Of a DNA stretch of 64,000 bases, positions 25,039 to 38,228 are shown piece after piece. Below the pieces are notes generated by a model that was not told where the DNA came from, ran no database searches, and saw nothing but the letters and a program-made list of their open reading frames with translations. Source of the DNA: Coffea arabica (Eukaryota; Streptophyta; Magnoliopsida; Gentianales; Rubiaceae); the NCBI RefSeq assembly GCF_036785885.1, contig NC_092329.1, forward strand, positions 9,300,001 to 9,364,000, read 5' to 3'. The number at the start of each line of letters is the position of its first letter. The first letter of the stretch is position 1. The position numbers and the translations under genes are program-made.

Positions 25039-26492
25039 GGGAAAATTGCCAATTTCATATTTAAACTTTTTCACTAAAGTTGATTTAGTTCCTAACTTTG
25101 ACTCCTGACTAATTTGCTTCTTAAACTTAATTTCGTAATCAAATTAAGTCCCTTCGCACCAACGCCACCACCTAAACACCATCACCTAAAAGCAATGATC
25201 TTCTTATATAACAGTTATATAGAAGTATTTAGGAACTTTGGATATGAGTTGTAATAAAACTAAATAAATTAGAAAGAAATCAAGTATTTTTTGAGGTACT
25301 TTTAAAATTTAAAACTTTTTAAAAATTTTTAATTTAACTTCTTCCTCCTTCCCCCTAACTCACCTTTACGCGCCGCTGCCACCACGCCCTCGCCTCCCCT
25401 TTTCTCTCTCCTAGCAACTCTCTTTCGCCACTCCCTTCCCCATCGACCCCCCATTCTCCCTTCCTCGACACCCCTACCCCCCACCACCAACTCTACAACC
25501 CGTTTACTTTACTTTCTCTCCTCTTTTCACCTTTCTTTCCTCACTCCCTTCTCTAATCCTGTTACTAGTAGCCCTTCTTCACGTCCCATGATGGATCAGC
25601 GCCAGTTCTTGATAAATATAACGGAAGGATTCCCACAATTACGTTGGATAATCAGAAAATAAAAAAAAAGTATAAATCAATCTAGAATGAGGTGTTTTCC
25701 AAAAGAAAAAATGAAAGTAAGCTGGAGATTATAAGTTTTTAAGTGATAATTAGAAAACACACTTATGATATTGGGCATTCTGATCCGAGGAAACAAAAGA
25801 GTTTGTTCTTGCAAATTCCTCCACGGCCAGCACAATGACTCGTATGCAGGATTAGAAATGGATAAAGATGTCCCATGATCATTAGCTAAAGATAATTACC
25901 ATGTTATTTTAGAAATTATCCAACTCCTGTCATCTTTTTCCGTCTTCAAAAAATGCGCAATTTCCAGAAACAGTAGCTTCTGTCTTGTAAATCATTCGTG
26001 AGGAAACAAACAAGGGAAAATGGCAAGAGAATGTATTCCAAAGTTGCAGCAGTGAATCAAAATCCCAGACAAATTAAAGTTAAAATTATGGCAAGAGTAT
26101 GTATTCTAAAGTTAAAATACCCAGACAAATTTCGACAGGGGAGTCTGATCTCTTCTAGAGGGAAATGACATTTTTTTTTTCCCCTGAGAAGGGATATTCG
26201 CTAAATCAAATTTTCAGAGATGGGCAATTAAGGATTGGAGAGTGGCAAGAGTGGAGTTTGGTAGTGGAGGGAAGAGAGTGCCAAAACTCCCAAAATACTC
26301 CTATTTAGTGTTCAATTAGGAGTCAATGGCTTTTAGGTGGTGACGCCGTCACAAAAATTTTAATTTAATATAAAAGTTAAGTTCATGTATGAAATTGATC
26401 AAAAACAGAAATTAAAGACTAAAGACTAAATCTGACTCTAGCGAAAAAGTTTAGGGACGAAATTGATCATTTTTTGTCAGTTTAAATGGGTC
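25039..26492. mobile_element. Putative inverted-terminal-repeat element
   Basis: The left part reads GGGGAAAATTGCCAATTTC, then TAAACTTTTTCACTAAAGTT. The right part, inverted, reads AATGATCAATTTC, then TAAACTTTTTCGCTAGAGTC, so about 50 bp are imperfectly inverted-repeated. The inner flanks are also inverted (CACCACCTAAA with AGGTGGTGACG). I find no convincing TSD, so the boundaries are approximate. No transposase is seen. Confidence 0.45.
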
Positions 26493-27299
26493 CAGCGCAT
26501 TAGATGTTTCAGTTCAGGAGAAAAATAGTCCAAACCAAAATGGCTGTTGTTTAACATTCCACCAAAAAATGTTGTTCGCAATAGTTTCACAACTAAACAG
26601 GTTCCCCGGGCAAACAACATAACCTTCACAAATCAGATACTAACGCAAGAAATTAACCAAAAAAAGGTAAGCATATCTACACCTGATGGAGCAATACAAC
26701 TGTTGAATGAAAGTACCGATGATTGCATGATACCCTGTTGGTGACTTGGTGGATACAATTCACCCAAAAGTTCATCAACAAAGATTCGTCCATCAGAAAA
26801 ACTGATCCCATGGGAGCAGCATTTTTCTCCCCAAAAATGCTGCCTTGAAAGTCCATACGATTTCTCCAATAAGAGTAAGAGAATGCTTTTGAAACTCCAA
26901 TGAGGCCAAAGGCATTCAAGAATGAAAGAACCTAACTTACATTGAATCGAGAATCCACTCGACTCCGGAGCATTGGGGCTGTTATTTACCCAGAAGGAGA
27001 TTTCGCCTTTAGTGCTGTGAATGCAGAATTGTTTGAATTATAGCAACTGTAATATATATTCTTACTTACATTTATAACTATTCCTACATCAGTTGAGCAA
27101 AACCCAGTTCACTGGCAAACCAAAAGCACCATACAAAGCGTTCAACCTCAAGGTTGAACGCATAGAAATCAGTATAGGAGCTTCTACATTGAAAATACAA
27201 TTTGAAAAGAAATGGCAGACATATTGTCCTCCATCTCTTTGGACTATAATGACATGGTTAGAACTTTTCCAGTCAGAAAGTAAGCTTAGAAGATGAATG
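26493..27299. other. Spacer and 3' UTR of the CLT gene
   Basis: The last 200-250 bp before 27300 should be 3' UTR of the minus-strand transporter. 26493-27060 has only short unrelated ORFs on both strands, with no recognisable content. Confidence 0.4.
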
Positions 27300-30200
27300 T
27301 TACTCAATATTCGATCTCTCATTGAGGGGTTGAGGTATGTTGTATAGGATCAGACCCATCACCAGAATGATACTGCCCACATGAAAAAAGGGGCTCAAGC
27401 TCACACCTTCTGGAAGATATGGCAGCGGAAGAGAAAGTATGCATATTGAAATTGGAACTGCCAAAAAAGAGAAAAACCAAGTGAAAAAAAAAATGAACCA
27501 AAATGAAAAGCTGATCATTTAAGAGGATCAACCAGTCTAAAGGTTTTCATTAAGAGAGAACCTGATGACATTGCAGCGAGGGAAGAAACAACTGCTGATG
27601 AAATCTTTACAAGATGGAGCACCGATATGTTGAAACAAATGTTGACGAATACGTACAATAGGGGTAGTAATGGAGCTCCTTCACAGCCTGGTAAAGTGGT
27701 CAGTGGAGCAACCAGAAACACAATCAAGGAAAGCACCAAAATACACAATAGAAATGAAAATTCATAAGAACATTTTCTATAGGATGGCATTTTAATTGCA
27801 GTAATTTGTCTAGCAAGTTGCATTTTAGGAGAATAAAGGTAAATTCGTCATTTATTTACAAAATGTACTATGAAAAGTATATAAATCTGGATTCACTAGT
27901 TTATCAAAATGTTGACATCTTTACTGGAAATAGAGATATATCACTCGTTACTGGTGTTTCCAAAGTAAGAAATTGAATCAGCTTTAAAGTTGATTTCTAC
28001 TTCTTCTTTCTTATTTGTTCTCTGCAACAGTTTCCTTTTCTTCCCAAACTTTCTTCACTCCTCTTTTCCTCCTCTAGTCTCTTCTCTCCGGATCTTCCAA
28101 ATAAACAACCCACTCACTTTGTATGCACTCCCACCAAGGCCCAAACGTTAGTAGTACTAGATCTGGTTTTCCAATCATCCACATCTAAGCCCCCCTCTAT
28201 TCTTGCCCTGCACTTTGCTGTTGTTGTTGCATTTGTTTCTTAGTACTAGTAGGTCGTACTCTGATGATAGCGATGAGGACGAGAAGGAGGGTGTAGCTTC
28301 TGTTTATATTGGTACTGCATCTTTGATCTTTAGCCTGTGAGGATTGCCTGACAGCCCTGACCCACAACACTAATATTATTCTGCCTGCAATCTACTTTAA
28401 AATCTTTCTGATCGTGATTTCCGTGCTGTCAGGGTTTGGCCTATGCAGCAATTGAAAGAAGGCACTTTCTGTTGGTAGTTTGCTATTGACAGTAGTGGTA
28501 CACAGGAAATTATTGGGATGAAAGATGTTGAGGTGTGGGATGTGGTGTGGTTTTGTGACAGCTCTTCAAGTTCATTTTCCAATAATATTATTTAATTAGA
28601 AATAAATAATATTAATATTCAGGTAAATTGTCCTCTCGAGACAAAGCTAAGAAAAGTTCAAAAACAACTGTCTTAAAGTGAAGCCATCTGCACAAACAGA
28701 ACAGGTAACTTCATTTATCATTTGTTAATAATTAAGCAAAAGATCCAGATAGTATCATATCCAGCTTTTACTTTAAGAATCACAAGTAGTCAGAGGTATA
28801 TATGGAAACAAGGGAAGGAGCAAAATCTTTAAAGAACTTATTTCCCTTGGTTTCCAGGAATATATCAGTTGACAATGTTGGACTGCATGGGTTCAAGGCA
28901 AATTGTAGGTAGTGACTATGCCAAGATAATCATTGTATAATCATTATATGCCAAGATGCCATAGAAATGCGAAATGTATACGTCCAAGATGTACTGAAGG
29001 AAGTAATCACTTTCAGCACACAAACAAATCAACCATGGGGAATCTGCATACCCTGGGAAGGTGAGAATACAGAACATGCAAAGCTACAGCACAAGTACTA
29101 TCAGAGTGCATACAACTTATAATTCATCACATTCCAGTTTACTTCACAAACGTACAACCAAGGCCTTTTCATCACATTCCAGTTTACTTCACAAATATAC
29201 AACCAAGGCCTGAAAGGCTGTACCTGATCCGGTCGATCCAGCATTCAAGAGGCAACCAGCCCCACTCTTTAGGTATGAAGGGAGCTGGGAGAATGGTATA
29301 CCTTTCAAGTTCGAAAGAAAAGGAAGAAGGAGAAACACAAAAAGAGCCTGCAAGTCAAAATTTTTATGTAGATCAACATCCACATGTATGACTGAATACC
29401 AGCTCAGGATATAGTATTTTGTGAATGCCATTCAATGCAACCCATACACCAAATGAAGCTGCATATTCAAGAAATAGCTCAATGGAACATCTAGAAAATG
29501 AGGATTGTCGTTCCAGTTTTTGCATGAAATGAAGCTCAAAATGTAAAGAGATAATAGCTATACGACCTATACCAAAGATTCAGAAACAAACAAACTTCTT
29601 TCCAGCTAGTTATTGGTCAAACAGACTAGGTGATACCCTCACACATATGATCGGTGTTATGCAAGGTTAACACTCTGAGGTGCCCGCTCTCATTTATAAA
29701 ATAGATGTTCTCTGCATTATGCACGGCAGATCATAGTGATTCAATCAAATGCAATATGTTTTCAGGTCAAAGCAATCACAAATTTACATGAATAAAATTT
29801 ATTTCCTCTCTACGATGTTACTTCTTCTAGCAAAATAATGGTATCTAAATGCAGCAGATGCTGTAGATATTCCTAATGGAGATCTTAAGCTTCTAGATCA
29901 ATCACCATAAGATGAACTTGATGAAAGAAGAGATCTGAGCTGTCAAAGCCGAATTATCATTTACATTATGTCATAGTCTACAGTCAACATAACTTACTAC
30001 TGGAGTGCATATAAGTATGTCGGTTAATGCAGAAAGTAAAGGCAGAAACAGTTTGCATCATATTTATTCATGAAATATATGCACGCACAACCTAATTCAT
30101 TAAACTGTATAGAGTACCTGGAATCCAGATCCAAAAGAATTGACAACAAAGATATCCAGAGACCTTCCCTGTATGGATTATCACGCTTTAGTACATAAAG

Positions 30201-33200
30201 TGATTTCAAAAGTCAACAGCGAAATAAGGTATAAGATACCCACAAAATTTCTGCTCATACCTTGAGATGACTCCGAGCATCAAGGAAAACAGATTCCTGA
30301 ATACATCCATACAAAGTTCAAAACATTGCCTCTAACAGGAAAAGCTAACAATCAATGACAATTTTTGGGTTACTTTGATAATAGATGCACCAGCTTGAAA
30401 GGCGCTCGAAACTATCATCAGTGACGGCCAAATGAGCCCAATTCCAGATAACATCTGACCATTGTCCGATCCACTGTAGTCCAATAGAGATGCAAAAAGA
30501 AACAACTGGAAGATCAGAAGTAGAATAAGATGCACCATGCAGATGTGTCGACTGAAATTATTATAGAACTTTCACATTGAAGTGAATTCAAAATCTTGGG
30601 CCAATAACACAATAGAGCCCAATATCAGTATATCCTCCTTTTCATTGTTAGTAATGGGAAGCAAGATATGTTATTACAATACAAGCAGATCTCTTTGAGA
30701 AACTAAAATCATATATTGTCCCAAAAGAACCCAGAAATGCTGCTAACAATGAGAACTACCTCACATCAAATGCCCACTATAGATATTGTACTTGCATATC
30801 AGTTCAATCCTAGACTAGACCTGATTGTGAAATTAAACAGGGATTTGAGTGATAATATTACACAAAGGACGAATTTAATATGAATACCATATTTAAGGAC
30901 ATCATTTCTGGTTTCTCATCCAATTCATCAGCTTTAACAAACACTTATAAAATCCATCAGCCTTATCAAGTTTGTTTGGGTAGTGCTGCATCTCAATTAT
31001 GAGCACAAGAAATCAACTTAAAGAAGTTTCTGATGATGTGCATCTATCGAAAACACTCTTTTTCTAGCCTATCATTTATCTGATCTCGCTTATGCCAAAG
31101 AAAAGTGGAAAGAACAAAAATGCTAGGTTCAAATAATAAAAATGCGACTCCGAGGCATATCCATGACGATTATCCGAATAAAAAACATTTTGTGTCTCTA
31201 ATCATAGTGTAAATACAGGATTTTCACCATTTTAGGAACGCAAATTCAATAGCACTAGTCATTAACAGAATGAGTGATACAATCTAACAATAAGGAGGAG
31301 AAGATTGCTGAACCTCATAACTGCAAAAATAACACCAGCTGCTACAAGAAAGCATCCAATGATTTTATTCAGTGAGTAACTTCTGCCAAGGAGAAGGGTA
31401 GAGAAAGCTAATTGCCACACCAAAAATGTCTGCAGTAGAAGGTCCACAAAATGAGGAATTTAAATAGACCTACGCTTTCCAAATTGATAATCAGTTTGCT
31501 GCTGATCTAATGTTTCCATTTTCTTGCTCAGTAGATATCACCAATTTTCATAAGCAATCAACAATATTTGAGGTATGTCCACGTTTATGTAAAGTCAATT
31601 TGATCAGCAAAAAGAAGGGACTGATGTTATGCAATTTTACTGCTAAAACAAAAGTCATCTTGCTCCTCTTTACAAATTCAATCGGAAAGCAAGAAAAAAT
31701 GTCAGTTTCAAAATTCAAATACTTAACACTACAGATATTACCTGACTCAGCACGGGAATAGCTGGCCCAGGAAGCATTGCTGCAAAGTATACACAACTTT
31801 CAGCATATCAAGTCATATTTAATTATTTCCCAAATTTGTCTATCCAAAACAAAAGTTTCGTACTTTATTCAGTCTGCATCTCTCAGTGTAATTTGCTCAT
31901 TCAACCTTACATTAGAACGTTATGCAATTTCTCCTCTCAAACTAGAAATTAAGAAGAAACAGAATGGACTTGCTTTGCTGCAGTTAATACAATCTTCTCA
32001 CCAATACATTCTTATGCTGACTAATCATTCATAGATTGGAGTGATTCCTGAAATTCAAAAGCTTTAAAATATCGAATCCTTGGCACCTATATAAAAGTAA
32101 TATTGATATATTCATAACTTAAAATACATAAATATCTAACAGTTTAACTACTAGAACACCCATACAGAATCTCAAACACAACTGGCAGGCAATAAATGCC
32201 AACAAAGACTTGATTTATTGTACCTCCAGAATACATTCCAGAAACAACTCCAAGCGCTTCTAGGAAACCAATAATCATGAAACGTGATTTGGGAAGGCCG
32301 ATCATCTCATCAGTGACAATACCAGCTTTGTATCTCGTATACAGTATGAAGAAATAGATAGCAACATACCTGTGTGCAAAACAGCCAACAAGTCATCATT
32401 TTATCAAATGAAACATAATTTTCTAGCAGTCTTTCACTGACTATGGAAGCAAATGAATCTCAAAAGATAAAAGCACAAATGTTGAATGTAACAAATTTGA
32501 TAGAATCATTTATAGAAGCTATCAATGCATAGTTTATTTCTTTGACGTTCTTTAAAAAAAAAAAACAATCGACGTTCACTGCAATTTATTCTTCACAGTA
32601 AATTCAATAACAACCAGGTACTCACTATTTGTCACTGCTCTAGATGCATCCTAATATCCTAGATTTCCAGACTTACTAAATTGAGACATTAACATAATTA
32701 CCATTAATGAAGAAAGAAAGTGATATCAGAGAACAAATTAAATTGTACAATAAATCCCAAAACATATTTACCCGAAAGTGGTGAGCTGAGCAAGAAAGAA
32801 GGGGTACTCCTTCATCGGAACAAGGGCAAGCTTGTAAAAAACCCGATTCGCTATAGCCAATACTACTGTAACTACAGAGCTAAGAATCACTAATGTAACA
32901 TTATTATCGATGTTCCGAGAAGGGCCATCGGAATCTTTTCCCAAAGCTCGAATCCTGAACTTGTAATTTAACCTTTGTGCTGAATCTTGGATGAGTTTAG
33001 GTGGCTTTCGCCGATGAGTCTTGAGATGTTGAGAGGCAGAAAATGTTGGGTTCCGAAGAGGGCGGACCGAGGTGAAAGCAAGGGAGGAAGGCGAAGGTAT
33101 TGAGCCATTGAGGAGAAGTGAATTGGAGGGGTGAAAATGGTGGAAAAGGGAGACTATTGGGAGTTTGAATTTGGGTGTGGCAAAGATTTGGGATGATGAT

Positions 33201-33229
33201 GATGATACTGCTGGGAATAGAAGCTCCAT
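27300..33229 (-). CDS. CLT1: Plastid CRT-like (CLT) thiol/glutathione transporter
   Basis: Ten exons on minus: 33229-32772, 32369-32224, 31779-31742, 31429-31314, 30473-30374, 30296-30261, 30168-30118, 29347-29224, 27687-27562 and 27457-27300. They total 1353 nt, 450 residues, with all phases consistent. Residues 1 to about 100 are Ser/Arg-rich and acid-poor, like a plastid transit peptide. The rest is a ten-helix drug/metabolite transporter fold with the family blocks RYKAGIVTDEMIGLPKSRF, LPGPAIPVLSQTFLVWQL, AFQAGASIIKESVFLDARS, IFVVNSFGSGFQALFVF and PLPYLPEG. These match Arabidopsis CLT1-3, homologues of the malaria chloroquine-resistance transporter, which export gamma-glutamylcysteine and glutathione from plastids and affect stress tolerance. 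The copy is fully open. The subtype (CLT1, 2 or 3) is inferred, not proven. Confidence 0.93.
29125..29214. repeat. 45-bp tandem duplication at a CLT intron edge
   Basis: CATCACATTCCAGTTTACTT occurs at 29125 and again at 29170; each copy ends CAACCAAGGCCT. The duplication sits in intron 8, about 10 bp past the exon 8 donor at 29224. Confidence 0.85.
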
Positions 33230-35032
33230 GGGAGGGAGAAGAAGAAAGAAGACGATTGCAGAGTGAGGAGTGGCAAGGGGAAGGGGACCAGAAAAGGCGG
33301 GTTCAGCAGCCTTTCACCAACTGACCGAGCAGGTGAAGACGCTGTATGCAACGCGATTTGTTCTGATAAAGGCGTGCTCTGTTGATTTTTACGTCAATAA
33401 GATTGGATTATCAAGTATTTTTATCACACAATACTACTTTCTATATTAAATGTTTAATGGAGAGATGATAAATGATGTATAGCATTGGATTAACGAATTA
33501 ATTATAAAACAACAACACTTTCTTTAATGTTTAATATAGAGATAATAAATGAGGTAATGTTTAGCACGGTGGTTTTGTCATTTTGTATTGTATGGGTAAT
33601 TTACGTCATTAAAAAATTCACAATTTTATTTTCTTTTATAACTGTGAAGTTTTGAATTCAAGATCTACCGTTTACAATCTCTTTTACTTGACTATTCAAC
33701 CCAATCTTTCTTTAAAAAATAATTGACTTACAAAATTTTTATTAAGATTTTATTGACATAGAAAATATATAGCATTAAAAGTATAATATAGAATCATATA
33801 TACATATAATAAAGTCGTATTCTCGTTCTTATCCCTTCATATTTTCTCTTTCCTATGTAGTTTAACAAGACGGCAAATAGTTTCTTACGTGAATTGCTCC
33901 TTTTTTGTTTAGATATATATATATATATATATATCAATTCTTATTTTCTATAAGAATTTTTAACAGTATATGATTCTTATTTTCTACCCAAAAAAGTAAC
34001 TGGAAAGTAATGCGATATAAATAAAAGAAACATAAATATCTCTATTAGATATATCTTCAAATTCATGCCAATAATTTGTGTACTGCATGGGGAATCGAAG
34101 TAAATAAGAATTGTTATCACTACAAGAAGTAGAAAAGTAACTAATTTCAAAAAGAACTATTAATAACAGAAGTCAATATCTGATGTTGGAAATAGGATTC
34201 TTAATAAATTTTATTATTAAGTGCATTATCAAGACATAGTGCATAGCACGAAATTTATGGAAAATAAAAAGTTAATTGAATCCAATTAACTATGTGTATA
34301 TGACCCATATGATCAAATATAAATTCCTATTTGAGCACGGGTTTGTAAATTCCTATAAACCAATTCGTTGTTAATCAAGATATGCAGGTTATACTCATTG
34401 ATAGATTATAAGATTCACAATAAATCTCTGCTCAGATGGTGAGGAGTATTTAGTGTGTGGACCCACAACATAGGAGTCCATGCACTTAAAGGACTCGATA
34501 TAGTTGAGGTGGTCTTTCAAGATAGGTAAAATATGTTTTAAGAACGCACTTTTATTTCCTATAAGAATTCTTAATATTATAGGATTCTTATTTCCTACCC
34601 AAAATTACATACTTTAAACAACTTAAATCAAGATAAACCTACTTTTAATGTTCTTATCAATTCTTATTTTTTATGCCTACACTACATATAATCTCTAATA
34701 TATTAATTTCAAGCATCAAATTTATGGTTAGGTATTTTCAATGCAAGCGGTTGACATATTAAAGTATCGATTTTGGATTTCCACTCTTCTTGATTATTAA
34801 GTACATCTTCTTTCAATACATATTTTTTTTAAAAAAGGCATGTTGATCTTCAATTGTAAAAGTTTAGTAACATATCTTGAATTTTGTTTTTTTTGTTTTT
34901 ATTTTCTGTTTGTTTTTTTATGAACACATAGGATTAGTAATATATCTTGAATTAGTAATAAATTTCTTTTACATTTCACATATTATATCTTACATAATAT
35001 TTTTGTCTTTAATTTTGATAAATCATTATCAG

Positions 35033-35413
35033 ATTGGTGGAACCGACAACCAATACCAATCTGAAACATCTTCTTCCCAGATCTCAATTAATATAACAGA
35101 TTATTCTAATCAACAACATTTCAATACACTTCATATGAATCATTCATCAGAGGGTTCAACAAAAACCACAGAGGAAGAGAATATTCATAAAAAGATTTGC
35201 ATGAGAAGGTAGATATAATATACTATTTTACTTTCTTAAATTATAATCTTTACGTATTGTTATATACAACCTTGAATGCGATAAATCATTTATTTTTTTT
35301 TTATACTTAGTTATCATGCTTTGCTATCATGCAGTGATAATGGAAAATCAATAAATGCTGATTTACACGGACAAATCGAGGAGAATGTTCAAACAGAAGA
35401 AAAACAAAAATAA
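35033..35413 (+). pseudogene. Possible two-exon 3' end of an unidentified gene
   Basis: An acceptor after 35032 opens a frame running to 35208 (GGTDNQYQSETSSSQIS, then TKTTEEENIHKKICMR). A GT donor follows, and an acceptor at 35334 restores the frame to a TAA at 35413 (DNGKSINADLHGQIEENVQT). The piece is polar, Ser/Gln/Glu-rich and of unknown family. I find no upstream exon. It could equally be a chance reading frame in AT-rich DNA. Confidence 0.22.
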
Positions 35414-36039
35414 GTTTCTGAAGAGTAGAATATTATTTGATACTATTTACTGTATTTTTTTATTTATTTTCAAGTTTTTGAATATTATGGTATTGTCGAA
35501 TATTATTTTTTTTATTTTTGAATTATTATTTACAGAATTAGATGTTCAAATTTATATTATAAGAATTCTTTATATTACAACGCGCATATTGTAATATGGG
35601 ATTCACATTCTGCAATACTCTCCCTTTTCTTTTGATTAATTATGGTAAGATCAACCCAAATGCCAAATTTTGGTTAGCCAATTTCGGCAATAAGGATTAA
35701 TTGTAGAAAACTATTTTTGTCGAAGTGGACAACATTGTAAGCTCCCAAAATCTTGTGAGGACCAAATAGAAATTATCGAAAAAAATATTTAACGCAACCC
35801 TTATCTTAGCTAGTTTAGCTAAATCCAAACCCCCCCGGATCTGGGAAAAGTCAAATATTTTATTATCCAAATCACGACAAAATAGCGATTTTACGTCTTG
35901 AAAATTCCAGAAACACCTTCGGCCCAAAAATGAAAATTAGGAGTACTACTTAAAAGTTAAAAAAATGAGAAAGAATCACGATGCGGATCAACCATCTTGT
36001 TCTCCAAGGCAAAAACTGGACCCCACCAGCACACTTACC

Positions 36040-36047
36040 TATAAATA
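36040..36047 (+). promoter_or_regulatory. TATA box of the twin-CX9C gene
   Basis: TATAAATA lies 120 bp before the start codon at 36160, in a spacing that allows a leader of about 90 nt. Confidence 0.6.
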
Positions 36048-36159
36048 CTTTCAAATCAGCCAGTCTCGCCACACAAATCTTTCAGTTTTCTCTCCTTAAC
36101 AGCTCTCCTCGTCCGTGTTTTTTGCATTTGACCAAGCACTTTTTCGCCGGAAATCAACC

Positions 36160-38228
36160 ATGCCTCGCCGTAGCTCCGGTGGCCGCCGCTCTGGAGGTAA
36201 CCTACGCTTATCTCTACTCTTAAGTCTCTTTCGATGTTTACGGATAAAGCCTTTCTTTTTTTAAGTGCATATTTATGGTAGGGTATTGTCTTTTCCGCGT
36301 TTGATCATGTGTTTTTTTTTCTTCCGTTTTCTGGCAAAGGCTTTTGTTTTTTTCAATAATGTTGGAATTGGCAGCGAGAGATAAGACGGTGTTAGTTTTG
36401 TTTAATTTAGTTTGTGGATTTTAAAAAAGAAAAGCGTTTTGAAGGTTCGCTCTTGTAGATCTGTGGATTTTTGTGCTTTGTTGCAAGGTTCGGAGCGCGA
36501 TGAGGGTTTTGTTTTTCTTTGCCTTTTGAAAACTTTTTGTGGTTATGTTTTGGAGTCTTGTTCTATTTATTAAAATAATGGAATTTTTGTCGATAAAACT
36601 GTAATAATTTCTGGAGATTAAAGTTGTTTAATTGTGAAGGGGAGGTTTAAGATTATTGTTTATGGACGTGTAATTATCCGGGACTGGAAGTGTCTAGACA
36701 AAAGTTCAGTTTCGGGTTATACTTTCTGTCGGACCTGTTCACCATTAAATTATAGGTAAAATTTTCTCATTTTTTTTTGGTCTGCTTATTGTTGAAGGGA
36801 AGTTCATTCAACTTCTTGGATATTCTGGAATAATTTCCATTTTAGCATTTGCTATCTAAATTGTGAGTGCTTTAGATGTCGATAGGGGGTGTTTGCTAAC
36901 GTGAGTTAATTGGAATAAAAGGAATATTTACTGGCCTATGTGTTGGCTTGTGAGAATGGCAACATTTGGAATGCTTTGGACATGTCGTTACGTGTGAGTG
37001 AGTAATTAAGGAAATCCAGTTCTTGGTGGTTCTGCCAGCTACATGTGCTTGTATCATTTCTGCATCATGCTTTTTAACTTTAGTGTTATCCTTTTATAGG
37101 AAGGTCATCCTTGTTCTCTTCTCGCCCTGCTGCCGCTACTACATCGCGGAAGTCTTCTGCACCTGCACCAGGTACTGCTCCTTTTTTTTTTTTTTGGGGT
37201 AATGACGTAGAACTTGGAATTCTAGGTTATTTGATTAACTTATAGTAAGGAATGCTTATAGAAGAGATGCCGCATTTAGGTAGACGTGTCAATTATGGAT
37301 GGTTGGTAGCCCATACATTTGTAGAGCTACAGTTATGAAAGTTAATGTGAGTGCATTTTTCATTGTGTTTTGATGTGTTATCTTTTTCTTATGAAGTTGC
37401 TTCTGCACCTCCACCTGCTCCTATGCAAGCTGGATCTCCTATGGGAGGAGGAATTGGTGCTGCAGTTGCTGAAGGTCAGTGCCTAGTTGCATAGTTGGGC
37501 AGCTTCTAGTATACTCCAGGAGTTATAGGAGGAGTTATAAACTGAGCTATATTGAATTGTTTGTTGACTTGCAGGCTTGGCATTTGGTGGTGGCAGTGCC
37601 ATTGCACATAGGGCTGTAGATGCTGTTGCGGGTCCTCGGACCATAAGACACGAGACAGTGGCCTCCCCAGCCTCTGCCCCTGCCCCTGACTCAGCAACCA
37701 TGGCAACAGGCAGCAGTCTTGGAGTTTCTGATGCATGTGGCATTCATATGAAGGCCTTCCAAGATGTGCGTACTGCTTTCACAGCTTTTGCAGTGAACTG
37801 AGTTTGTTTAAATCCTTGTGCCTATTGAGTTTTTTCCTTGGGTTTGCGAATTGTTCATGTCTATTTCTTGGCCTGTGCTTATACTCTTGAGACCATTTTC
37901 TGTTCTCCTACTGGTCTAGGTATTGTCCTGTCTGTTAGTGCATATAAGGCTGGTGCACCTGTGGTTGCTTGTTCTTGTAGCACAGGCACTTGTTGAGTCT
38001 TTTTGGCTGCTTTAGGATTAATCTAACTGTTTTGCTGCAAATTGGGCTGAAAAATTTATCTTTTTATGGCTGAGTTTCTGTGTGGGACTATGTTAATAAA
38101 AATTCCAAATTGTTATTTATCTTTTGCAGTGTTTGAACACCTATGGGAGTGATATCAGCAAGTGCCAGTTCTACATGGATATGCTGTCTGATTGCCGCAA
38201 GAACTCTGGCGCTGGTCTGACTGCTTGA
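36160..38228 (+). CDS. Twin CX9C (CHCH-domain) mitochondrial protein, At12Cys/CHCHD2 type
   Basis: Five exons: 36160-36196, 37100-37171, 37397-37474, 37575-37765 and 38130-38228 (477 nt, 158 residues). The first three introns all interrupt at phase 1. The N-terminus MPRRSSGGRRSG is basic and Ser-rich. An Ala/Pro-rich linker follows, then a Gly-rich hydrophobic stretch (GAAVAEGLAFGGGSAIAHRA) typical of CHCHD2/MIX17 relatives. The C-terminal CHCH domain has C-X9-C twice: CGIHMKAFQDC and CQFYMDMLSDC. The four cysteines fit disulfide-relay (Mia40/Erv1) import into the intermembrane space. Arabidopsis At12Cys proteins respond to loss of complex I or IV. Intron 1 is long (903 bp) and T-rich, as is common for plant leader-proximal introns. 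The copy is intact. Confidence 0.92.

Larger units (their letters stand above)
33230..36159. other. AT-rich intergenic region between CLT and the twin-CX9C gene
   Basis: 33230-33400 should be the CLT promoter and leader. From 33400 to 35000 the DNA is AT-rich and repeat-like: an AT run at about 33913-33935, and a diverged direct repeat (TTCTATAAGAATTTTTAACA at 33947, related sequence near 34558) followed in both places by GATTCTTATTT. I cannot assign these to an element class. Only the exon pair at 35033-35413 looks coding. Confidence 0.45.

Noticed and set aside
34119-34150. CACTACAAGAAGT as a CACTA transposon end
   Set aside because: No inverted partner or 3-bp TSD was found nearby.
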